Assembly (NCBI RefSeq): GCF_900088415.1
Contig: NZ_FLLQ01000004.1
Span: forward strand, 459,684-523,683
Direction of reading: 5' to 3'
From: Vibrio mediterranei
GTDB taxonomy: Bacteria > Pseudomonadota > Gammaproteobacteria > Enterobacterales > Vibrionaceae
DNA length: 64,000 nucleotides
The notes beneath the pieces were generated by a model, which saw nothing but the letters and a program-made list of their open reading frames with translations, did not search any database and was not told the origin of the DNA. Positions 50,930 through 63,874 of this stretch are shown one piece after another (within the stretch, counting starts at the first letter, position 1; each line of letters starts with the position of its first letter). Position numbers and translations under genes: made by a program.

Positions 50930-52594
50930 CTAGTTCTTATAGATGATTTCGCCTTTAGGCTGATACTTATTCACATCGATTGGGCTGTTTGCTTCTAGGT
51001 ACTCTTTAAGTACTTCCGCATCCACAAAGCCAGTGTTTACGTGACCAGGGTGACCTGTAAGCTTCGGATAACCGTCACCACCAGCTGCGTTAAAGCTTGG
51101 TACAGTGAAACGGTATGTTGCTTTAGGGTCTAGAGGCTTACCATTGATAACAACATTCGATACTGCATCTTTACCCACTGTCATTGAAATGCCAGCGAAT
51201 TGAGCATAAGCACCAGAATCTACAGGTTTCGTTGCTACTACGTTCAAGTAATCGACAACTTCAGCACCTGTCATATCGGTGTAAGTAATAATGTTGCCAA
51301 ATGGCTGTACGATAAGTACATCTTTGTAAGTCACATCACCTTCAGCGATAGAGTCACGTACACCACCAGAGTTCATGACGGCAAAGTCAGCTTTAGCACG
51401 TTCCATGTGAGCCGTACCAATCAGACGACCTAGGTTAGTTTGCTGGAAGCGAACAACATTACGGTCACCCTCTAGCTTACCGTTCGTTTCAGCAATTTTC
51501 GCACCTAGTTGCTCTTGGCCTTTTTCCTGGAATGGCGTTAAGAATGCCACCATTTCTGCATCTTTCTTGATTTCATCTTCAACAAGAACACGTTGCTTCT
51601 TGCCATCGATCTTAACTTTCTTCTTAAGGTTTACAGGGATAAGGTCATAGCTGACCATATCTAGCTCACCATTTTTGAATTCGTAGTCGGCACGGCCAAC
51701 GTACTTACCCCACTCGTACGCTTGCACAATCCAAGTGCCGTTTTGGATGTCAGGCTTACATTCATCACTTGGCTTGAAGTTCTTCTTAACGACGTTAGGA
51801 CCTTCCATACAAACCGGCTCTTGTGAGTGACCACCCACAATCATGTCTAAGTCGCCTTCATCAAGGTAACGAGCAAGCGCAACATCACCTGGGGCGTTTA
51901 CACCACGCTTACCATTTTCGTAGTGACCCATGTGGGTAACTGCGAAAATTAGATCAGGTTTCTCTGTCTCTTTTAGCTCAGCGATCAGTTTCTTTGCTTC
52001 TACTTTCGGATCGCGGAACTCGATACCACCGATGTATTCAGGGTTACCGATCTTCGCAGTGTCTTCCGTTGTTAGACCAATAACAGCGATCTTAATGCCC
52101 TGCTTGTTGAAAATGTGGTATGCATCAAACAGGCGTTCACCTGTTTTCTTGTCATAAATGTTTGCAGACAGCATTGGGAAGTTAGCCCACTCTTTTTGCT
52201 TAAATAGCACTTCTAGCGGGTTGTCGAATTCATGGTTACCAAGTGCCATAGCATCGTAACCAATCATGCTCATACCTTTAAAGTCAGGCTCAGCATCTTG
52301 TAAATCAGACTCTGGAACCCCAGTGTTGATATCACCGCCAGATAGAAGCAGTACGCTGCCACCATCCGCTTCAACGTCAGCACGAATTTGGTCAATCAGC
52401 GTCTTACGCGCTGCCATACCGTACTCACCATATTTGTTTTCCCAGAAGCGACCGTGGTGATCGTTAGTATGAAGAATAGTGAGCTTATAAGTCTCATCAG
52501 CATTCCATTCTTGCTCTGGTTGGGTTGCGCATCCTGCTAGTGACGCGATGATAGCCGCACTTAGTACGGACTTAAACATAAGGCTTTTTTTCAT
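50930..52594 (-). CDS. nutA: 5'-nucleotidase lipoprotein NutA/UshA family
   Basis: 554 residues from ATG 52594 (MKKSLMFKSV), seven bases after AAAGG; the frame runs to 52696 without support. The lipobox IIASLAGC gives an outer-membrane lipoprotein as in Vibrio NutA. Metallophosphatase domain: ILHTNDHHGRF, LLSGGDINTG, MALGNHEFDN, VTHMGHYENG, VGGHSQEP. C-terminal nucleotide-binding domain has NSGGVRDSI and VPSFNAAGGDGYP. It hydrolyses extracellular nucleotides so that nucleosides can be taken up. A CRP-like site lies upstream. Confidence 0.93.
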   Translation of the reverse strand: MKKSLMFKSVLSAAIIASLAGCATQPEQEWNADETYKLTILHTNDHHGRFWENKYGEYGMAARKTLIDQIRADVEADGGSVLLLSGGDINTGVPESDLQDAEPDFKGMSMIGYDAMALGNHEFDNPLEVLFKQKEWANFPMLSANIYDKKTGERLFDAYHIFNKQGIKIAVIGLTTEDTAKIGNPEYIGGIEFRDPKVEAKKLIAELKETEKPDLIFAVTHMGHYENGKRGVNAPGDVALARYLDEGDLDMIVGGHSQEPVCMEGPNVVKKNFKPSDECKPDIQNGTWIVQAYEWGKYVGRADYEFKNGELDMVSYDLIPVNLKKKVKIDGKKQRVLVEDEIKKDAEMVAFLTPFQEKGQEQLGAKIAETNGKLEGDRNVVRFQQTNLGRLIGTAHMERAKADFAVMNSGGVRDSIAEGDVTYKDVLIVQPFGNIITYTDMTGAEVVDYLNVVATKPVDSGAYAQFAGISMTVGKDAVSNVVINGKPLDPKATYRFTVPSFNAAGGDGYPKLTGHPGHVNTGFVDAEVLKEYLEANSPIDVNKYQPKGEIIYKN

Positions 52595-52751
52595 TTTCAT
52601 ACCTTTGAATTTTGGGGATCCACTGCCTATAGCGTTGTATAAACGCCACACATTTGCCGATTTGTAACGAATAGACATAAAGAGAAACATCGACAAAATA
52701 TGCGATAGTTTAAATTAACCCTACGAACATAACATTCTCATTTCACTTTTA

Positions 52752-52767
52752 TGTAATCTATGTCACA
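52752..52767. promoter_or_regulatory. CRP-type site upstream of nutA
   Basis: TGTAA-TCTATG-TCACA matches TGTGA-N6-TCACA in 9 of 10 core positions. It lies about 160 bases upstream of the nutA start, fitting catabolite control of nucleotide use. Confidence 0.55.
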
Positions 52768-52913
52768 AGTTGCTGAGTATCAGGTTATAAACTCATCAGA
52801 ATAAATTTGTGATTCTACATAAGGTTAATTAAAGCACTGATGTATGGCGAGGGATTCAGCTGTTACGAGGTTGTAATTCTGAGAAGAAACGATTGCTCAA
52901 CATATTTAGTGAA

Positions 52914-52948
52914 CATAAAAAAGAAGCCAGTCTAAATGACTGGCTTCT
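52914..52948 (-). terminator. terminator of the hemA-to-kdsA operon
   Basis: AGAAGCCAGTC / GACTGGCTTCT stem with loop TAAAT. On the minus strand TTTTTT follows. It lies 20 bases after the kdsA stop. Confidence 0.88.
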
Positions 52949-52967
52949 ATATCAGAAATAAGCACGC

Positions 52968-54646
<1,679 letters not shown>

Positions 54647-54649
54647 TAC

Positions 54650-55033
54650 TTACCCCATAAGGAATGGTGTTTTCAGCATGGCAATCTTAGCTGCCATCAT
54701 TAACCATCCCAATGCGCCTAAGAACGCACATGTTCTTAATAAGTTGTTCTTTGCTAATTTAATCGTGAAAAACGCCAACGCAAAATAAGCCATAATGCAG
54801 GTGACTTTTTCGGTCATCCACGGCGCTGCAGCCGTAAATGGGACAAAACCTGTGATTGCAATCAAACCAAAGCCTGATAACAACAGTAGTGAATCATTAA
54901 TGTGAGGGAAGCGTTTCAAAAACGGATGATTCACCTTCGGGGAGTTAGCGACCAGTAAGCCAAATCGTACTGATAGCAACACCACCGATATGGCGATGGT
55001 CATCAAGTGAAAATGCTTTAATCCTTCATACAT
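54650..55033 (-). CDS. sirB2: SirB2 family membrane protein
   Basis: 127 residues, four membrane segments, family start MYEGLKHFHLMTIAISVVLLSVRF. Role unknown. It lies between prmC and sirB1, as in other gammaproteobacteria. Confidence 0.9.
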   Translation of the reverse strand: MYEGLKHFHLMTIAISVVLLSVRFGLLVANSPKVNHPFLKRFPHINDSLLLLSGFGLIAITGFVPFTAAAPWMTEKVTCIMAYFALAFFTIKLAKNNLLRTCAFLGALGWLMMAAKIAMLKTPFLMG

Positions 55034-55066
55034 GCTGCTTCTCTCTTTCTCTTTATTGTATTTCTG

Positions 55067-55921
55067 TTATGGGTTCCATTGCCCAAGTGTCACACGATCA
55101 TTGCCGGCGTAATCTTGTTCAGTGACAACATGACAAAAGCCATTGCTTGCCAAGATTTCTCTTACAGCTTGCCCTTGCTCAAAGCCATGCTCAAACAACA
55201 ACCAGCCGCCCTCAAGCAAATGAGTGGGCGCTTGAGCCGTGATGGTCTCAATATCCGCCAGCCCATTATTCTCAGCGACTAATGCCGTTGATGGCTCAAA
55301 TCGAACATCACCTTGAGATAGATGGGGATCATTTTCGTCAATGTAAGGGGGATTGGAAACAATTACGCTAAATTTGTGCACAAGATCGACAGGTTCGAAC
55401 CAACTTCCCTGCGCAAACTGACAATTGGTAATATTGAGTTTTGTCGCGTTGCTTCGAGCGAGCTCTACCGCTTCCGTTTGAAAATCAACTCCCATTACTG
55501 AGCGTGTTTTCAGTTCTGAAGCCAGTGCCAACGCGATTGCTCCGGTACCCGTACCTAAGTCTAAAATATCACCATCATTCACGAGAGCCTTATCAAGTGC
55601 GAGCTCAACTAAGCGTTCTGTATCAGGTCTTGGGATAAGCGTGCTTGGAGCGACATTTAAAGGTAGCGACCAAAACTCTCGTTCACCAAGAATATACGCC
55701 ACGGGTTCGCCTGCGATACGACGATTTAACAGCGCCTCGAACTGCTCTGCTTCATTAGACGTTAATGCTTTTTCAGGCCAAGTAAGTAGATAACTACGTG
55801 GTTTTTCCAGAACATGACACAACAGGACCGCCGCATCTAATGATGGTGATTCGCTACCAGACCCAGAAAGAATAAGCGATGCTCGTTTGAGCACCGCTTC
55901 AATAGACATATCCAATGACAT
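55067..55921 (-). CDS. prmC: peptide chain release factor N5-glutamine methyltransferase PrmC
   Basis: 284 residues. AdoMet motif ILDLGTGTGAIALALA and the catalytic NPPYIDENDPHL. It methylates the Gln of the GGQ loop of release factors, including PrfA encoded 3 bases upstream. The first ATG is used; MSIEAVLKRA four codons on is an alternative. Confidence 0.96.
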   Translation of the reverse strand: MSLDMSIEAVLKRASLILSGSGSESPSLDAAVLLCHVLEKPRSYLLTWPEKALTSNEAEQFEALLNRRIAGEPVAYILGEREFWSLPLNVAPSTLIPRPDTERLVELALDKALVNDGDILDLGTGTGAIALALASELKTRSVMGVDFQTEAVELARSNATKLNITNCQFAQGSWFEPVDLVHKFSVIVSNPPYIDENDPHLSQGDVRFEPSTALVAENNGLADIETITAQAPTHLLEGGWLLFEHGFEQGQAVREILASNGFCHVVTEQDYAGNDRVTLGQWNP

Positions 55922-55924
55922 GGA

Positions 55925-57013
55925 TTAGTTGTGCTCCGCTAGAGCCGCAAGTTGGTCTGCTTGGTGTTCTTGCAGTACCGGATCAACAAGAGACTGCAAG
56001 TCACCTTCCATGACTTCAGACAGACGATATAACGTCAAGTTGATGCGATGATCTGATACACGACCTTGTGGGTAGTTATAAGTGCGGATACGGTCACTAC
56101 GATCGCCTGAACCTAACAGGTTACGACGGGTATCTGACACTTCAGCTGCACGTTTTGCTTCTTCTGCGGCAATAATACGCGCCGCAAGAACAGACATCGC
56201 CTTCGCTTTGTTCTTATGCTGAGAGCGCTCGTCTTGACACTCAACCACAGTCCCTGTTGGTAAGTGAGTAATACGAATAGCTGAGTCAGTAGTGTTAACG
56301 TGCTGACCACCCGCGCCTGATGCACGGAACGTATCAATTTTAAGATCAGCCGCTTTGATCTCTGGGATCTCTGCTTCAGGAATTTCAGCCATAACCGCAA
56401 CAGTACATGCTGAAGTGTGAACACGACCTTGAGATTCTGTTGCTGGAACTCGTTGAACACGGTGGCCGCCAGATTCAAACTTAAGCACGCCATAAGCACC
56501 ATCACCAGATACTTTAGCGATCATTTCTTTATAGCCACCTTGCTCTGATTCATTTGAGCTCATCACTTCGATACGCCAGCCTTTCTTCTCCGCGTATTTG
56601 CTGTACATACGGAATAAGTCACCTGCGAAAATACCTGCTTCATCACCACCTGCACCAGCGCGGATTTCTAAGAAACAGTTACGCTCATCGTTTGGGTCTT
56701 TAGGTAGAAGAAGCACCTGTAGCTCATCCGCTAGGCGCTCAATAGTCGCTTTCGCTTCTTTAATTTCTTCTTGTGCCATTTCACGCATTTCTGCGTCATC
56801 TTCGTTTGCCATATCTTCAGCCGCTTCAAGATCTTCTTGCGCTTGCTGATAGGCTTGGAAACACTTGGTCACTTCTTCAAGTTGCGAGTACTCTCTTGAA
56901 AGAGCGCGGAATTTGTCTTGGTCTCCAATGATCTCAGGATCGCCAAGTAGATGCTGAACTTCTTCATATCGTTCAACAAGAGTTTCCAATTTAACTAAAA
57001 TGGAGGCTTTCAT
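55925..57013 (-). CDS. prfA: peptide chain release factor 1 PrfA
   Basis: 362 residues. Stop-codon reading tripeptide PAT in [13 protein letters not shown] and the catalytic [14 protein letters not shown] (GGQ loop). Terminates translation at UAA and UAG. Located between hemA and prmC. Confidence 0.98.
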   Translation of the reverse strand: MKASILVKLETLVERYEEVQHLLGDPEIIGDQDKFRALSREYSQLEEVTKCFQAYQQAQEDLEAAEDMANEDDAEMREMAQEEIKEAKATIERLADELQVLLLPKDPNDERNCFLEIRAGAGGDEAGIFAGDLFRMYSKYAEKKGWRIEVMSSNESEQGGYKEMIAKVSGDGAYGVLKFESGGHRVQRVPATESQGRVHTSACTVAVMAEIPEAEIPEIKAADLKIDTFRASGAGGQHVNTTDSAIRITHLPTGTVVECQDERSQHKNKAKAMSVLAARIIAAEEAKRAAEVSDTRRNLLGSGDRSDRIRTYNYPQGRVSDHRINLTLYRLSEVMEGDLQSLVDPVLQEHQADQLAALAEHN

Positions 57014-57040
57014 AATTGCAGTCTTTTCTCAGGGTAAGGC

Positions 57041-58300
57041 TTATTTAGTTTGGTCTAAACCCAAACTTTGTCGGATGACCATCAGTTTAGCAGGATCTCC
57101 CTGCTCAGCGGCATCTTGTAGCGCTTTTGTCGGCGCATGAATAAGCTTGTTTGTTAATTTATTACTCAGCTCAAGCAGAACTTTCTCAGGGTCTCCCCCT
57201 GCTGCTAACGCTTGTAAACTTTTTGACAGTATATCTTGTCGGGTGTCGTTTGCGTGTTTTCGGTATTGTCTGATGCTATCAACCGCTTGCAGTGAACGCA
57301 TCCATGTCATGAATTGCGCACTTTCTTCACTAACAATCGCTTCTGCTTGAATCGCTTCGACTTTACGTTGCTCAATATTGCTATCGACGATAGATTGCAA
57401 ATCATCAACCGTATATAGATACGCGTCACTCAACTCGCCCACTTGCGATTCAATATCTCGTGGGACGGCGATGTCGATAAGCAGCATAGGTTGATAGCGA
57501 CGTTGTTTTATCGCTGATTCAACCATCCCTTTACCTATAATAGGCAGCGGGCTCGCAGTTGAGCTAATGACAATATCTGCTTTAGGTAGTACATCAGGTA
57601 TTTCATTAAGTGCAATAACTTGTGCGCCAAACTGATTCGCTAATATTTCCGCTCGCTCTTTGGTTCGGTTAGCCACAATCATGTTCTTGCAACCGTGACC
57701 TTCCAAGTGCTTGGCCACCAGTTCAATGGTTTCGCCTGCACCAACTAAAAGCACAGTAGAGTCAGCAATCGACTCGAAGATTTGTCGAGCTAGGGTACAA
57801 GCCGCGTAAGCAACAGAAACGGCACTACCACCAATTTCGGTTTCAGTACGCACTCGCTTAGCAACAGAGAACGTCTTTTGAAAGAGTTTCTCAATGCCAC
57901 CCTCTACAGATTGATGCTCACGGGCATCACTGTAGGCTTGCTTTACTTGTCCAAGTATTTGTGGTTCACCAAGGACGAGTGAATCTAAACCACATGACAC
58001 GCGCATCAGGTGTTTTATTGCCGCTTGCTCTTCATAAACATACAGAGAAGGCTTCAACTCTTCTGCTGCTACATCGTGGAAACGAACAAGCCAGTCTATT
58101 AATTGTGATTTGTTGGAATCACCAGTATCACAGTAAATTTCGGTGCGGTTACACGTTGACAGAATCACAGAGCCATTAACTTTGGTATTTTCTCTTAGCT
58201 CATTCAGGGCTCTGTTGAGTTTTTCAGGTGGAAACGCCACCTTCTCCCTCAGATCCACTGACGCCGTATTGTGGTTTATACCAATTGCAAGCAATGACAT
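57041..58300 (-). CDS. hemA: glutamyl-tRNA reductase HemA
   Basis: 419 residues. Catalytic C50 in [18 protein letters not shown]-binding [17 protein letters not shown], and the C-terminal dimerisation helices. It makes glutamate-1-semialdehyde, the first committed step to haem. First gene of the row to kdsA. A minus-strand promoter is plausible at TTTCAA-N17-TAAAAT in the 58301-58472 gap. Confidence 0.97.
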   Translation of the reverse strand: MSLLAIGINHNTASVDLREKVAFPPEKLNRALNELRENTKVNGSVILSTCNRTEIYCDTGDSNKSQLIDWLVRFHDVAAEELKPSLYVYEEQAAIKHLMRVSCGLDSLVLGEPQILGQVKQAYSDAREHQSVEGGIEKLFQKTFSVAKRVRTETEIGGSAVSVAYAACTLARQIFESIADSTVLLVGAGETIELVAKHLEGHGCKNMIVANRTKERAEILANQFGAQVIALNEIPDVLPKADIVISSTASPLPIIGKGMVESAIKQRRYQPMLLIDIAVPRDIESQVGELSDAYLYTVDDLQSIVDSNIEQRKVEAIQAEAIVSEESAQFMTWMRSLQAVDSIRQYRKHANDTRQDILSKSLQALAAGGDPEKVLLELSNKLTNKLIHAPTKALQDAAEQGDPAKLMVIRQSLGLDQTK

Positions 58301-58472
58301 GTAACGCGAATTCTCTGATACAGATTTGACAAATAGGCCAGAATTTTACTTGATGGCACCATTTATTGAAAGTCTCTTACCAATATGTTTTCCTGAGTTT
58401 GTGGGATTGATGCTATAGTCTGTCAATATTGTATTGAATTTGCACAATAAACCATCACGTAAGTTGTTTCCT

Positions 58473-59093
58473 ATGTACAAACTCCATCGACGTCTTTTTT
58501 ATTTTTTTGCGGCATTATTTCTGTTTGGGTGCAGTAGTTTGCCTCCAGAGCCAGAAAGTGTTGAATGGCAAGCACATAAAACCGAGCTTGAGTCTCTTAC
58601 TCAATATACGGCCAGTGGCAAACTCGGTTATATTTCTCCAGACCAGCGCCAAACTCTCAACTTTCATTGGAGTCATTCCGATAATTTCACCCAAGTCCGT
58701 CTGACTACCTTCCTTGGTCAAACCGTGTTTAATCTTACTTCAACACCAAACGGTTCTTTTATCGAAACGTATGATGGACAAAAATTGTCCGGGAAAGATG
58801 TGAATGCGCTCATTGAGCAATTAACCGGGCTGGATATCCCAATCGAACAATTGAGCGATTGGCTGGTTGGCCTACCTGCAACTGCCGATATCTATCAGCT
58901 AAACCAATTTAATACCGTCGGCAGTTTACAAAAACGCATTGCCAACAAAGCGTGGAACCTTGATTATAATGAGTACCGCAGCTTTACACTTGAAGGGACA
59001 GAGAACTCATTGCCCATGCCGACTAGGATGCAATTAGTGCAAGGCGATACCAAACTCAATCTTGTCGTTTCAAAATGGACAGTAACACAGTGA
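58473..59093 (+). CDS. lolB: outer-membrane lipoprotein receptor LolB
   Basis: 206 residues from ATG 58473; a TTG-started frame from 58434 is not supported. The lipobox is LFLFGC and the mature start [13 protein letters not shown] is typical of LolB. It inserts lipoproteins brought by LolA into the outer membrane. A TGCTATAGT extended -10 element lies in the divergent gap to hemA. It overlaps ispE by 19 bases. Confidence 0.92.
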   Translation: MYKLHRRLFYFFAALFLFGCSSLPPEPESVEWQAHKTELESLTQYTASGKLGYISPDQRQTLNFHWSHSDNFTQVRLTTFLGQTVFNLTSTPNGSFIETYDGQKLSGKDVNALIEQLTGLDIPIEQLSDWLVGLPATADIYQLNQFNTVGSLQKRIANKAWNLDYNEYRSFTLEGTENSLPMPTRMQLVQGDTKLNLVVSKWTVTQ

Positions 59094-59977
59094 CCCAACA
59101 TAAAATGATCACCGACACTACTTCATGGCCTAGCCCTGCCAAACTCAACCTGTTTTTATACATCACAGGCCGCCAACCTAATGGCTACCATGAATTGCAG
59201 ACCTTGTTTCAATTCATTGATTTATGCGATGAACTGACTATTACCGCCAATACTAGTGGTCAAATTACTCTATCCCCAGATATTGATGGTGTCGCCACCG
59301 AAGACAACCTAATCTGGAAAGCAGCATCTGCGCTTCAAAACAGAGCTAACTGTACTTATGGTGCGCATATAGAGCTTAACAAGATTCTTCCCATGGGTGG
59401 CGGGATTGGTGGTGGTTCATCCAATGCGGCTACCGCACTAGTAGCATTGAACTTCCTTTGGCAAACCCGACTGACAACGGATGAGCTAGCGGAAATAGGT
59501 TTGGCATTAGGTGCTGATGTGCCAGTGTTCGTTCGCGGCTTCGCAGCTTTCGCTGAAGGTGTCGGCGAAAAACTGTCTGAAGCTACCCCTAAAGAACAGT
59601 ATTACCTAGTTATTAAACCTGAAGTTAGTATTGCTACCGTCGATATATTCACACATCCTGATTTAACTAGAAACACGCCAAAGCGAGCATTATCAATGCT
59701 TTTGGACTCACCTTACGTAAACGATTGCGAAAAAATTGTCCGAATGCTGTATCCAGAGGTTGATAACCAACTTTCATGGCTGCTACAATACGCGCCGTCA
59801 AGATTGACGGGGACTGGATCTTGCGTATTTTCTGAGTTTAACAACGAGGAAGAGGCAGAAAAAGTCCTTGAAATGCTTCCTGACAATGTCTCCGCTTTTG
59901 TAGCAAAAGGATGCAATCGCTCTCCTTTACTAGAGACTTTGGCTAAGTATGAATTAGCCCTATTACAATCTGTTTAA
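59075..59977 (+). CDS. ispE: 4-diphosphocytidyl-2-C-methyl-D-erythritol kinase IspE
   Basis: 300 residues. GHMP kinase: [29 protein letters not shown], and the ATP loop [15 protein letters not shown]. Step of the MEP isoprenoid pathway. ATG 59075 lies within lolB, and ATG 59105 is an equally possible start. Confidence 0.96.
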   Translation: MDSNTVTQHKMITDTTSWPSPAKLNLFLYITGRQPNGYHELQTLFQFIDLCDELTITANTSGQITLSPDIDGVATEDNLIWKAASALQNRANCTYGAHIELNKILPMGGGIGGGSSNAATALVALNFLWQTRLTTDELAEIGLALGADVPVFVRGFAAFAEGVGEKLSEATPKEQYYLVIKPEVSIATVDIFTHPDLTRNTPKRALSMLLDSPYVNDCEKIVRMLYPEVDNQLSWLLQYAPSRLTGTGSCVFSEFNNEEEAEKVLEMLPDNVSAFVAKGCNRSPLLETLAKYELALLQSV

Positions 59978-60004
59978 ACTGGACGCAACCCTGAGGTTTC
60001 CACC

Positions 60005-60955
60005 GTGCCTGATATGAAGCTATTTGCTGGTAACGCTACACCTGAACTAGCCCAACGTATTGCTGATCGTCTATACATCTCTCTAGGAGATGCTACTGTT
60101 GACCGTTTCTCTGATGGCGAAGTCGCTGTTCAAATCAATGAAAACGTTCGTGGTAGCGATGTATTCATCATTCAGTCAACATGTGCGCCAACTAACGACA
60201 ACCTAATGGAGTTAGTGGTAATGATTGATGCAATGCGCCGCGCTTCAGCAGGCCGTATTACTGCTGTTATTCCTTACTTTGGTTATGCTCGTCAAGACCG
60301 TCGTGTACGTTCTGCTCGTGTGCCAATCACTGCAAAAGTTGTTGCAGACTTCCTGTCTAACGTTGGTGTTGACCGCGTTCTTACTATCGACCTACACGCA
60401 GAGCAAATTCAGGGCTTCTTCGATGTACCTGTAGATAACATCTTCGGTACTCCAGTGCTTCTTGAAGACATGGCTGACCGTGGTCTAGAAGATCCTGTTG
60501 TTGTTTCTCCAGACCTTGGTGGTGTTGTACGAGCTCGTGCAACAGCGAAAGCACTAGGTGATATCGACATCGCTATCGTAGATAAGCGTCGTCCACGTGC
60601 TAACGTTTCTGAAGTAATGAACCTAATCGGCGACGTTGAAGGTCGTGACTGTGTTATCGTTGATGACATGATCGACACTGGCGGTACGCTATGTAAAGCA
60701 GCAGAAGCGCTTAAAGAGCGTGGTGCTAAACGTGTATTCGCATACGCAACTCACGCAGTATTCTCTGGTAACGCAGCGAAGAACATCAAAAACTCGGTTC
60801 TAGACCAAGTTATCGTGACTGACTCAATTACGCTTTCTAAAGAAATGGCTGCAACAGGTAAAGTAACGCAACTTACTCTATCTAGCATGCTTGCAGAAGC
60901 TATTCGTCGCATCAGCAACGAAGAGTCAATCTCAGCAATGTTTACTAGCAAGTAA
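60005..60955 (+). CDS. prs: ribose-phosphate pyrophosphokinase Prs
   Basis: 316 residues starting with GTG ([19 protein letters not shown]). PRPP synthase motifs: [30 protein letters not shown], and the PRPP loop [13 protein letters not shown]. Supplies PRPP for nucleotides, His and Trp. GTG start and sequence closely parallel the E. coli gene. Codon use is strongly biased, as in highly expressed genes. Confidence 0.97.
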   Translation: MPDMKLFAGNATPELAQRIADRLYISLGDATVDRFSDGEVAVQINENVRGSDVFIIQSTCAPTNDNLMELVVMIDAMRRASAGRITAVIPYFGYARQDRRVRSARVPITAKVVADFLSNVGVDRVLTIDLHAEQIQGFFDVPVDNIFGTPVLLEDMADRGLEDPVVVSPDLGGVVRARATAKALGDIDIAIVDKRRPRANVSEVMNLIGDVEGRDCVIVDDMIDTGGTLCKAAEALKERGAKRVFAYATHAVFSGNAAKNIKNSVLDQVIVTDSITLSKEMAATGKVTQLTLSSMLAEAIRRISNEESISAMFTSK

Positions 60956-60972
60956 CATTCGCACCTAATTTG

Positions 60973-61004
60973 AAAAAACCACTTCCTTATGAAGTGGTTT
61001 TTTT
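60973..61004 (+). terminator. terminator of prs
   Basis: AAAAAACCACTTC / GAAGTGGTTTTTTT with loop CTTAT, 18 bases after the stop codon. Confidence 0.92.
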
Positions 61005-61076
61005 GTCTTCGCGTTTTTTGTACAGATTTAGTGTGCTATCATACCGCGCTTTTGAGATTCAAGAGAGATCTTAACG

Positions 61077-61667
61077 TTGACTCAGCAGATAAAATTGCTT
61101 GTAGGCCTTGCTAACCCAGGTCCTGAATATGTGAGAACTCGTCACAATGCAGGTGCATGGGTGGTAGAGGAACTCGCTCGTATCCACAATGTTACGCTAA
61201 AAAACGAAGCTAAGTTCTTCGGTCTCACTGGAAGAATTTTAGTGAACGGCAGTGATTTAAGACTGTTAATTCCAACCACATTCATGAACTTATCTGGCAA
61301 GGCCATTGCAGCCTTAGCAAAGTTCTACCAGATAAAACCTGAAGAGATCATGGTCGCTCACGATGAGCTAGACTTACCTCCAGGCGTTGCAAAGTTCAAG
61401 AAAGGCGGCGGTCACGGTGGTCATAATGGTTTGAAAGATACCATTAGCAAGCTGGGTAACAACAAAGAATTCTATCGTCTTCGGATTGGCATTGGTCATC
61501 CGGGACACAAAGACAAAGTGGCGGGTTATGTCCTTGGAAAAGCGCCAGCAAAAGAGCAAGAATGCCTTGATGCTGTCGTTGACGAATCCGTCCGTAGTTT
61601 AGACATCTTACTAAAAGATGGACTAACAAAAGCACAAAATCGCTTACACACCTTCAAAGCTAAATAA
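61077..61667 (+). CDS. pth: peptidyl-tRNA hydrolase Pth
   Basis: 196 residues starting with TTG ([18 protein letters not shown]). Motifs: NPG, catalytic His in [19 protein letters not shown], and HDELDLPPG. Rescues stalled peptidyl-tRNA. TTG is the only start that keeps the conserved N-terminus. A TGCTATCAT extended -10 element (61034-61042) lies upstream. ychF follows after 10 bases. Confidence 0.96.
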   Translation: MTQQIKLLVGLANPGPEYVRTRHNAGAWVVEELARIHNVTLKNEAKFFGLTGRILVNGSDLRLLIPTTFMNLSGKAIAALAKFYQIKPEEIMVAHDELDLPPGVAKFKKGGGHGGHNGLKDTISKLGNNKEFYRLRIGIGHPGHKDKVAGYVLGKAPAKEQECLDAVVDESVRSLDILLKDGLTKAQNRLHTFKAK

Positions 61668-61677
61668 GGTTACAATC

Positions 61678-62769
61678 ATGGGTTTTAAATGTGGCATCGT
61701 TGGTCTACCAAACGTTGGTAAATCAACTCTGTTTAACGCACTGACTAAAGCAGGCATCGAAGCGGCTAACTTCCCGTTTTGTACTATCGAGCCAAACACA
61801 GGCGTAGTACCTGTGCCAGATCTACGTCTAGATGCACTAGCGAAAATTGTTAATCCACAGAAAATTTTACCAACAACGATGGAATTCGTTGATATCGCAG
61901 GCCTAGTTGCTGGTGCGTCAAAAGGTGAAGGTCTTGGTAACAAATTCCTAGCTAACATCCGTGAAACTGACGCGATCGGTCACGTTGTTCGTTGTTTTGA
62001 GAACGAAAACATTGTTCACGTAGCAGGTAAAGTATCACCAATCGAAGACATCGAAGTGATCAACCTTGAACTAGCTCTAGCCGACCTTGATTCTTGTGAG
62101 CGCGCAATTCAGCGTAACGCTAAGAAAGCAAAAGGTGGCGATAAAGACGCGAAGTTTGAGCTAACCGTACTTGAAAAACTACTTCCAGTTCTAACGGAAG
62201 GTGGTATGGCACGTACTGTTGATCTCGCGAAAGAAGAACTAGCAGCTATTGGCTACTTAAACTTCCTAACGCTAAAACCAACCATGTACATCGCAAACGT
62301 TAATGAAGATGGTTTTGAAGATAACCCATATTTAGACGCTGTTCGTGAGTACGCAGAGAAAGAAAACAACGTTGTTGTAGCCGTATGTGCAGCTATCGAA
62401 TCAGAGCTTTCTGAGCTTGATGATGAAGATCGTGAAGAGTTCCTTGCTGATATGGGCATTGAAGAACCGGGCCTAAACCGCGTAATTCGTTCTGGTTATG
62501 AGCTACTTACTCTGCAAACCTACTTCACCGCTGGTGTGAAAGAAGTACGCGCATGGACTATTCCTGTTGGTGCAACTGCGCCTCAAGCTGCAGGTAAAAT
62601 CCATACAGACTTCGAAAAAGGCTTCATCCGTGCAGAAGTTGTTGGTTATGACGACTTCATTCAATACAACGGTGAATCTGGTGCAAAAGATGCGGGTAAA
62701 TGGCGTCTAGAAGGGAAAGAATACATTGTTAAAGATGGTGATGTTATTCACTTCCGCTTCAACGTATAA
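61678..62769 (+). CDS. ychF: redox-regulated ATPase YchF (Obg-like)
   Basis: 363 residues. P-loop [14 protein letters not shown]; the YchF-specific G4 variant NVNED in place of NKxD; C-terminal TGS domain ([22 protein letters not shown]). Binds the ribosome and hydrolyses ATP. Same operon as pth. Strong codon bias. Confidence 0.97.
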   Translation: MGFKCGIVGLPNVGKSTLFNALTKAGIEAANFPFCTIEPNTGVVPVPDLRLDALAKIVNPQKILPTTMEFVDIAGLVAGASKGEGLGNKFLANIRETDAIGHVVRCFENENIVHVAGKVSPIEDIEVINLELALADLDSCERAIQRNAKKAKGGDKDAKFELTVLEKLLPVLTEGGMARTVDLAKEELAAIGYLNFLTLKPTMYIANVNEDGFEDNPYLDAVREYAEKENNVVVAVCAAIESELSELDDEDREEFLADMGIEEPGLNRVIRSGYELLTLQTYFTAGVKEVRAWTIPVGATAPQAAGKIHTDFEKGFIRAEVVGYDDFIQYNGESGAKDAGKWRLEGKEYIVKDGDVIHFRFNV

Positions 62770-62793
62770 GTTGCCGAGCACCTAAACTGATTA

Positions 62794-62822
62794 AAAAGCC
62801 AGCAATTGCTGGCTTTTGTTGT
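62794..62822 (+). terminator. terminator of ychF
   Basis: AAAAGCCAGC AATT GCTGGCTTTT stem, 24 bases after the stop. Confidence 0.88.
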
Positions 62823-62978
62823 TTTATAAGGTCTGCCGTTGTTCAGTCACTTTGTAAAAACACATTAACTTTATGGTAGAGCGATGATAATTGAACAGCA
62901 GATTTAGATCAGAAACAGAGCGGTTTGATTAAAAAAAGTTCGAACGGCACTTTTTCGCTAATTTCTTCGCAAAAAAAG

Positions 62979-63007
62979 TTGACGCATCAAATTCAACTCC
63001 GCATAAT
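62979..63007 (+). promoter_or_regulatory. promoter of the tRNA array
   Basis: TTGACG, 17 bases, CATAAT, followed by GC-rich GCGCCCC at the start region, the discriminator type of stringently controlled stable-RNA promoters. It lies about 56 bases before the first tRNA. Confidence 0.85.
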
Positions 63008-63062
63008 GCGCCCCGTTCTCAGCGATAAGGCAACTTTCGAAGAGAATCAACAATATGGAAAT

Positions 63063-63139
63063 GGCTACGTAGCTCAGCTGGTTAGAGCACATCACTCATA
63101 ATGATGGGGTCACAGGTTCGAATCCCGTCGTAGCCACCA
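63063..63139 (+). tRNA. tRNA-Met (CAT), copy 1
   Basis: 77 bases with encoded CCA; the elongator type, with the acceptor stem GGCTACG/CGTAGCC fully paired and anticodon loop CTCATAA. Confidence 0.97.
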
Positions 63140-63177
63140 TTTCCTAAGCACTCTTGTTTAGAGTATTTAGGAAATAT

Positions 63178-63262
63178 GCGGAAGTGGCGGAATTGGTAGA
63201 CGCACCAGATTTAGGTTCTGGCGCCGCAAGGTGTGAGAGTTCAAGTCTCTCCTTCCGCACCA
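63178..63262 (+). tRNA. tRNA-Leu (TAG), copy 1
   Basis: 85 bases with long variable arm and encoded CCA; the anticodon loop holds TAG. Confidence 0.97.
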
Positions 63263-63296
63263 TATTTAGTGTGATTGACACTTTAATCAATCTTGT

Positions 63297-63371
63297 TGGG
63301 CTATCGCCAAGCGGTAAGGCAGCGGCTTTTGATGCCGCCATTCCCTGGTTCGAATCCAGGTAGCCCAGCCA
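63297..63371 (+). tRNA. tRNA-Gln (TTG)
   Basis: 75 bases, acceptor TGGGCTA/TAGCCCA, anticodon TTG, encoded CCA. Confidence 0.97.
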
Positions 63372-63453
63372 CAATTTAAGTGATAACGTTTTTTTTAGAA
63401 AAACTGTTGGCACTAGAGCGTAGTTTGTATTATATTCTCTCGCTCTCAAGAGT

Positions 63454-63530
63454 GGCTACGTAGCTCAGCTGGTTAGAGCACATCACTCATAATGATGGGG
63501 TCACAGGTTCGAATCCCGTCGTAGCCACCA
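63454..63530 (+). tRNA. tRNA-Met (CAT), copy 2
   Basis: Identical to copy 1 over all 77 bases. Confidence 0.97.
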
Positions 63531-63613
63531 TTTATTTGAACTTGTAGGTTCGCCTTCAAGTACAACGTTAAGATTGAGTTTTACCAATTACTCTCTTAAC
63601 TATAAGTTTTGTT

Positions 63614-63698
63614 GCGGAAGTGGCGGAATTGGTAGACGCACCAGATTTAGGTTCTGGCGCCGCAAGGTGTGAGAGTTCAAGTCTCTCCTTCCGCACCA
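63614..63698 (+). tRNA. tRNA-Leu (TAG), copy 2
   Basis: Identical to the first tRNA-Leu. Confidence 0.97.
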
Positions 63699-63739
63699 TT
63701 ATTTCTCTTGAAATATAGAGCGAAGTGAAAACTTCAAAT

Positions 63740-63816
63740 GGCTACGTAGCTCAGCTGGTTAGAGCACATCACTCATAATGATGGGGTCACAGGTTCGAAT
63801 CCCGTCGTAGCCACCA
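63740..63816 (+). tRNA. tRNA-Met (CAT), copy 3
   Basis: Identical to copies 1 and 2. Confidence 0.97.
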
Positions 63817-63874
63817 TTAATTACAACGTTAAGATCGAGTTTTACCAATTACTCTCTTAACTACAAGTTTTGTT

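Larger units (their letters stand above)
52595..52967. other. intergenic region between nutA and kdsA
   Basis: 373 bases without a gene. It contains the CRP-like site at 52752-52767 and the kdsA terminator at 52914-52948. Nothing else is recognisable. Confidence 0.6.

Noticed and set aside
63144..63449. 101-codon minus-strand frame and a 69-codon + frame
   Set aside because: Both translate across tRNA-Leu and tRNA-Gln genes and give the usual tRNA shadow peptides.
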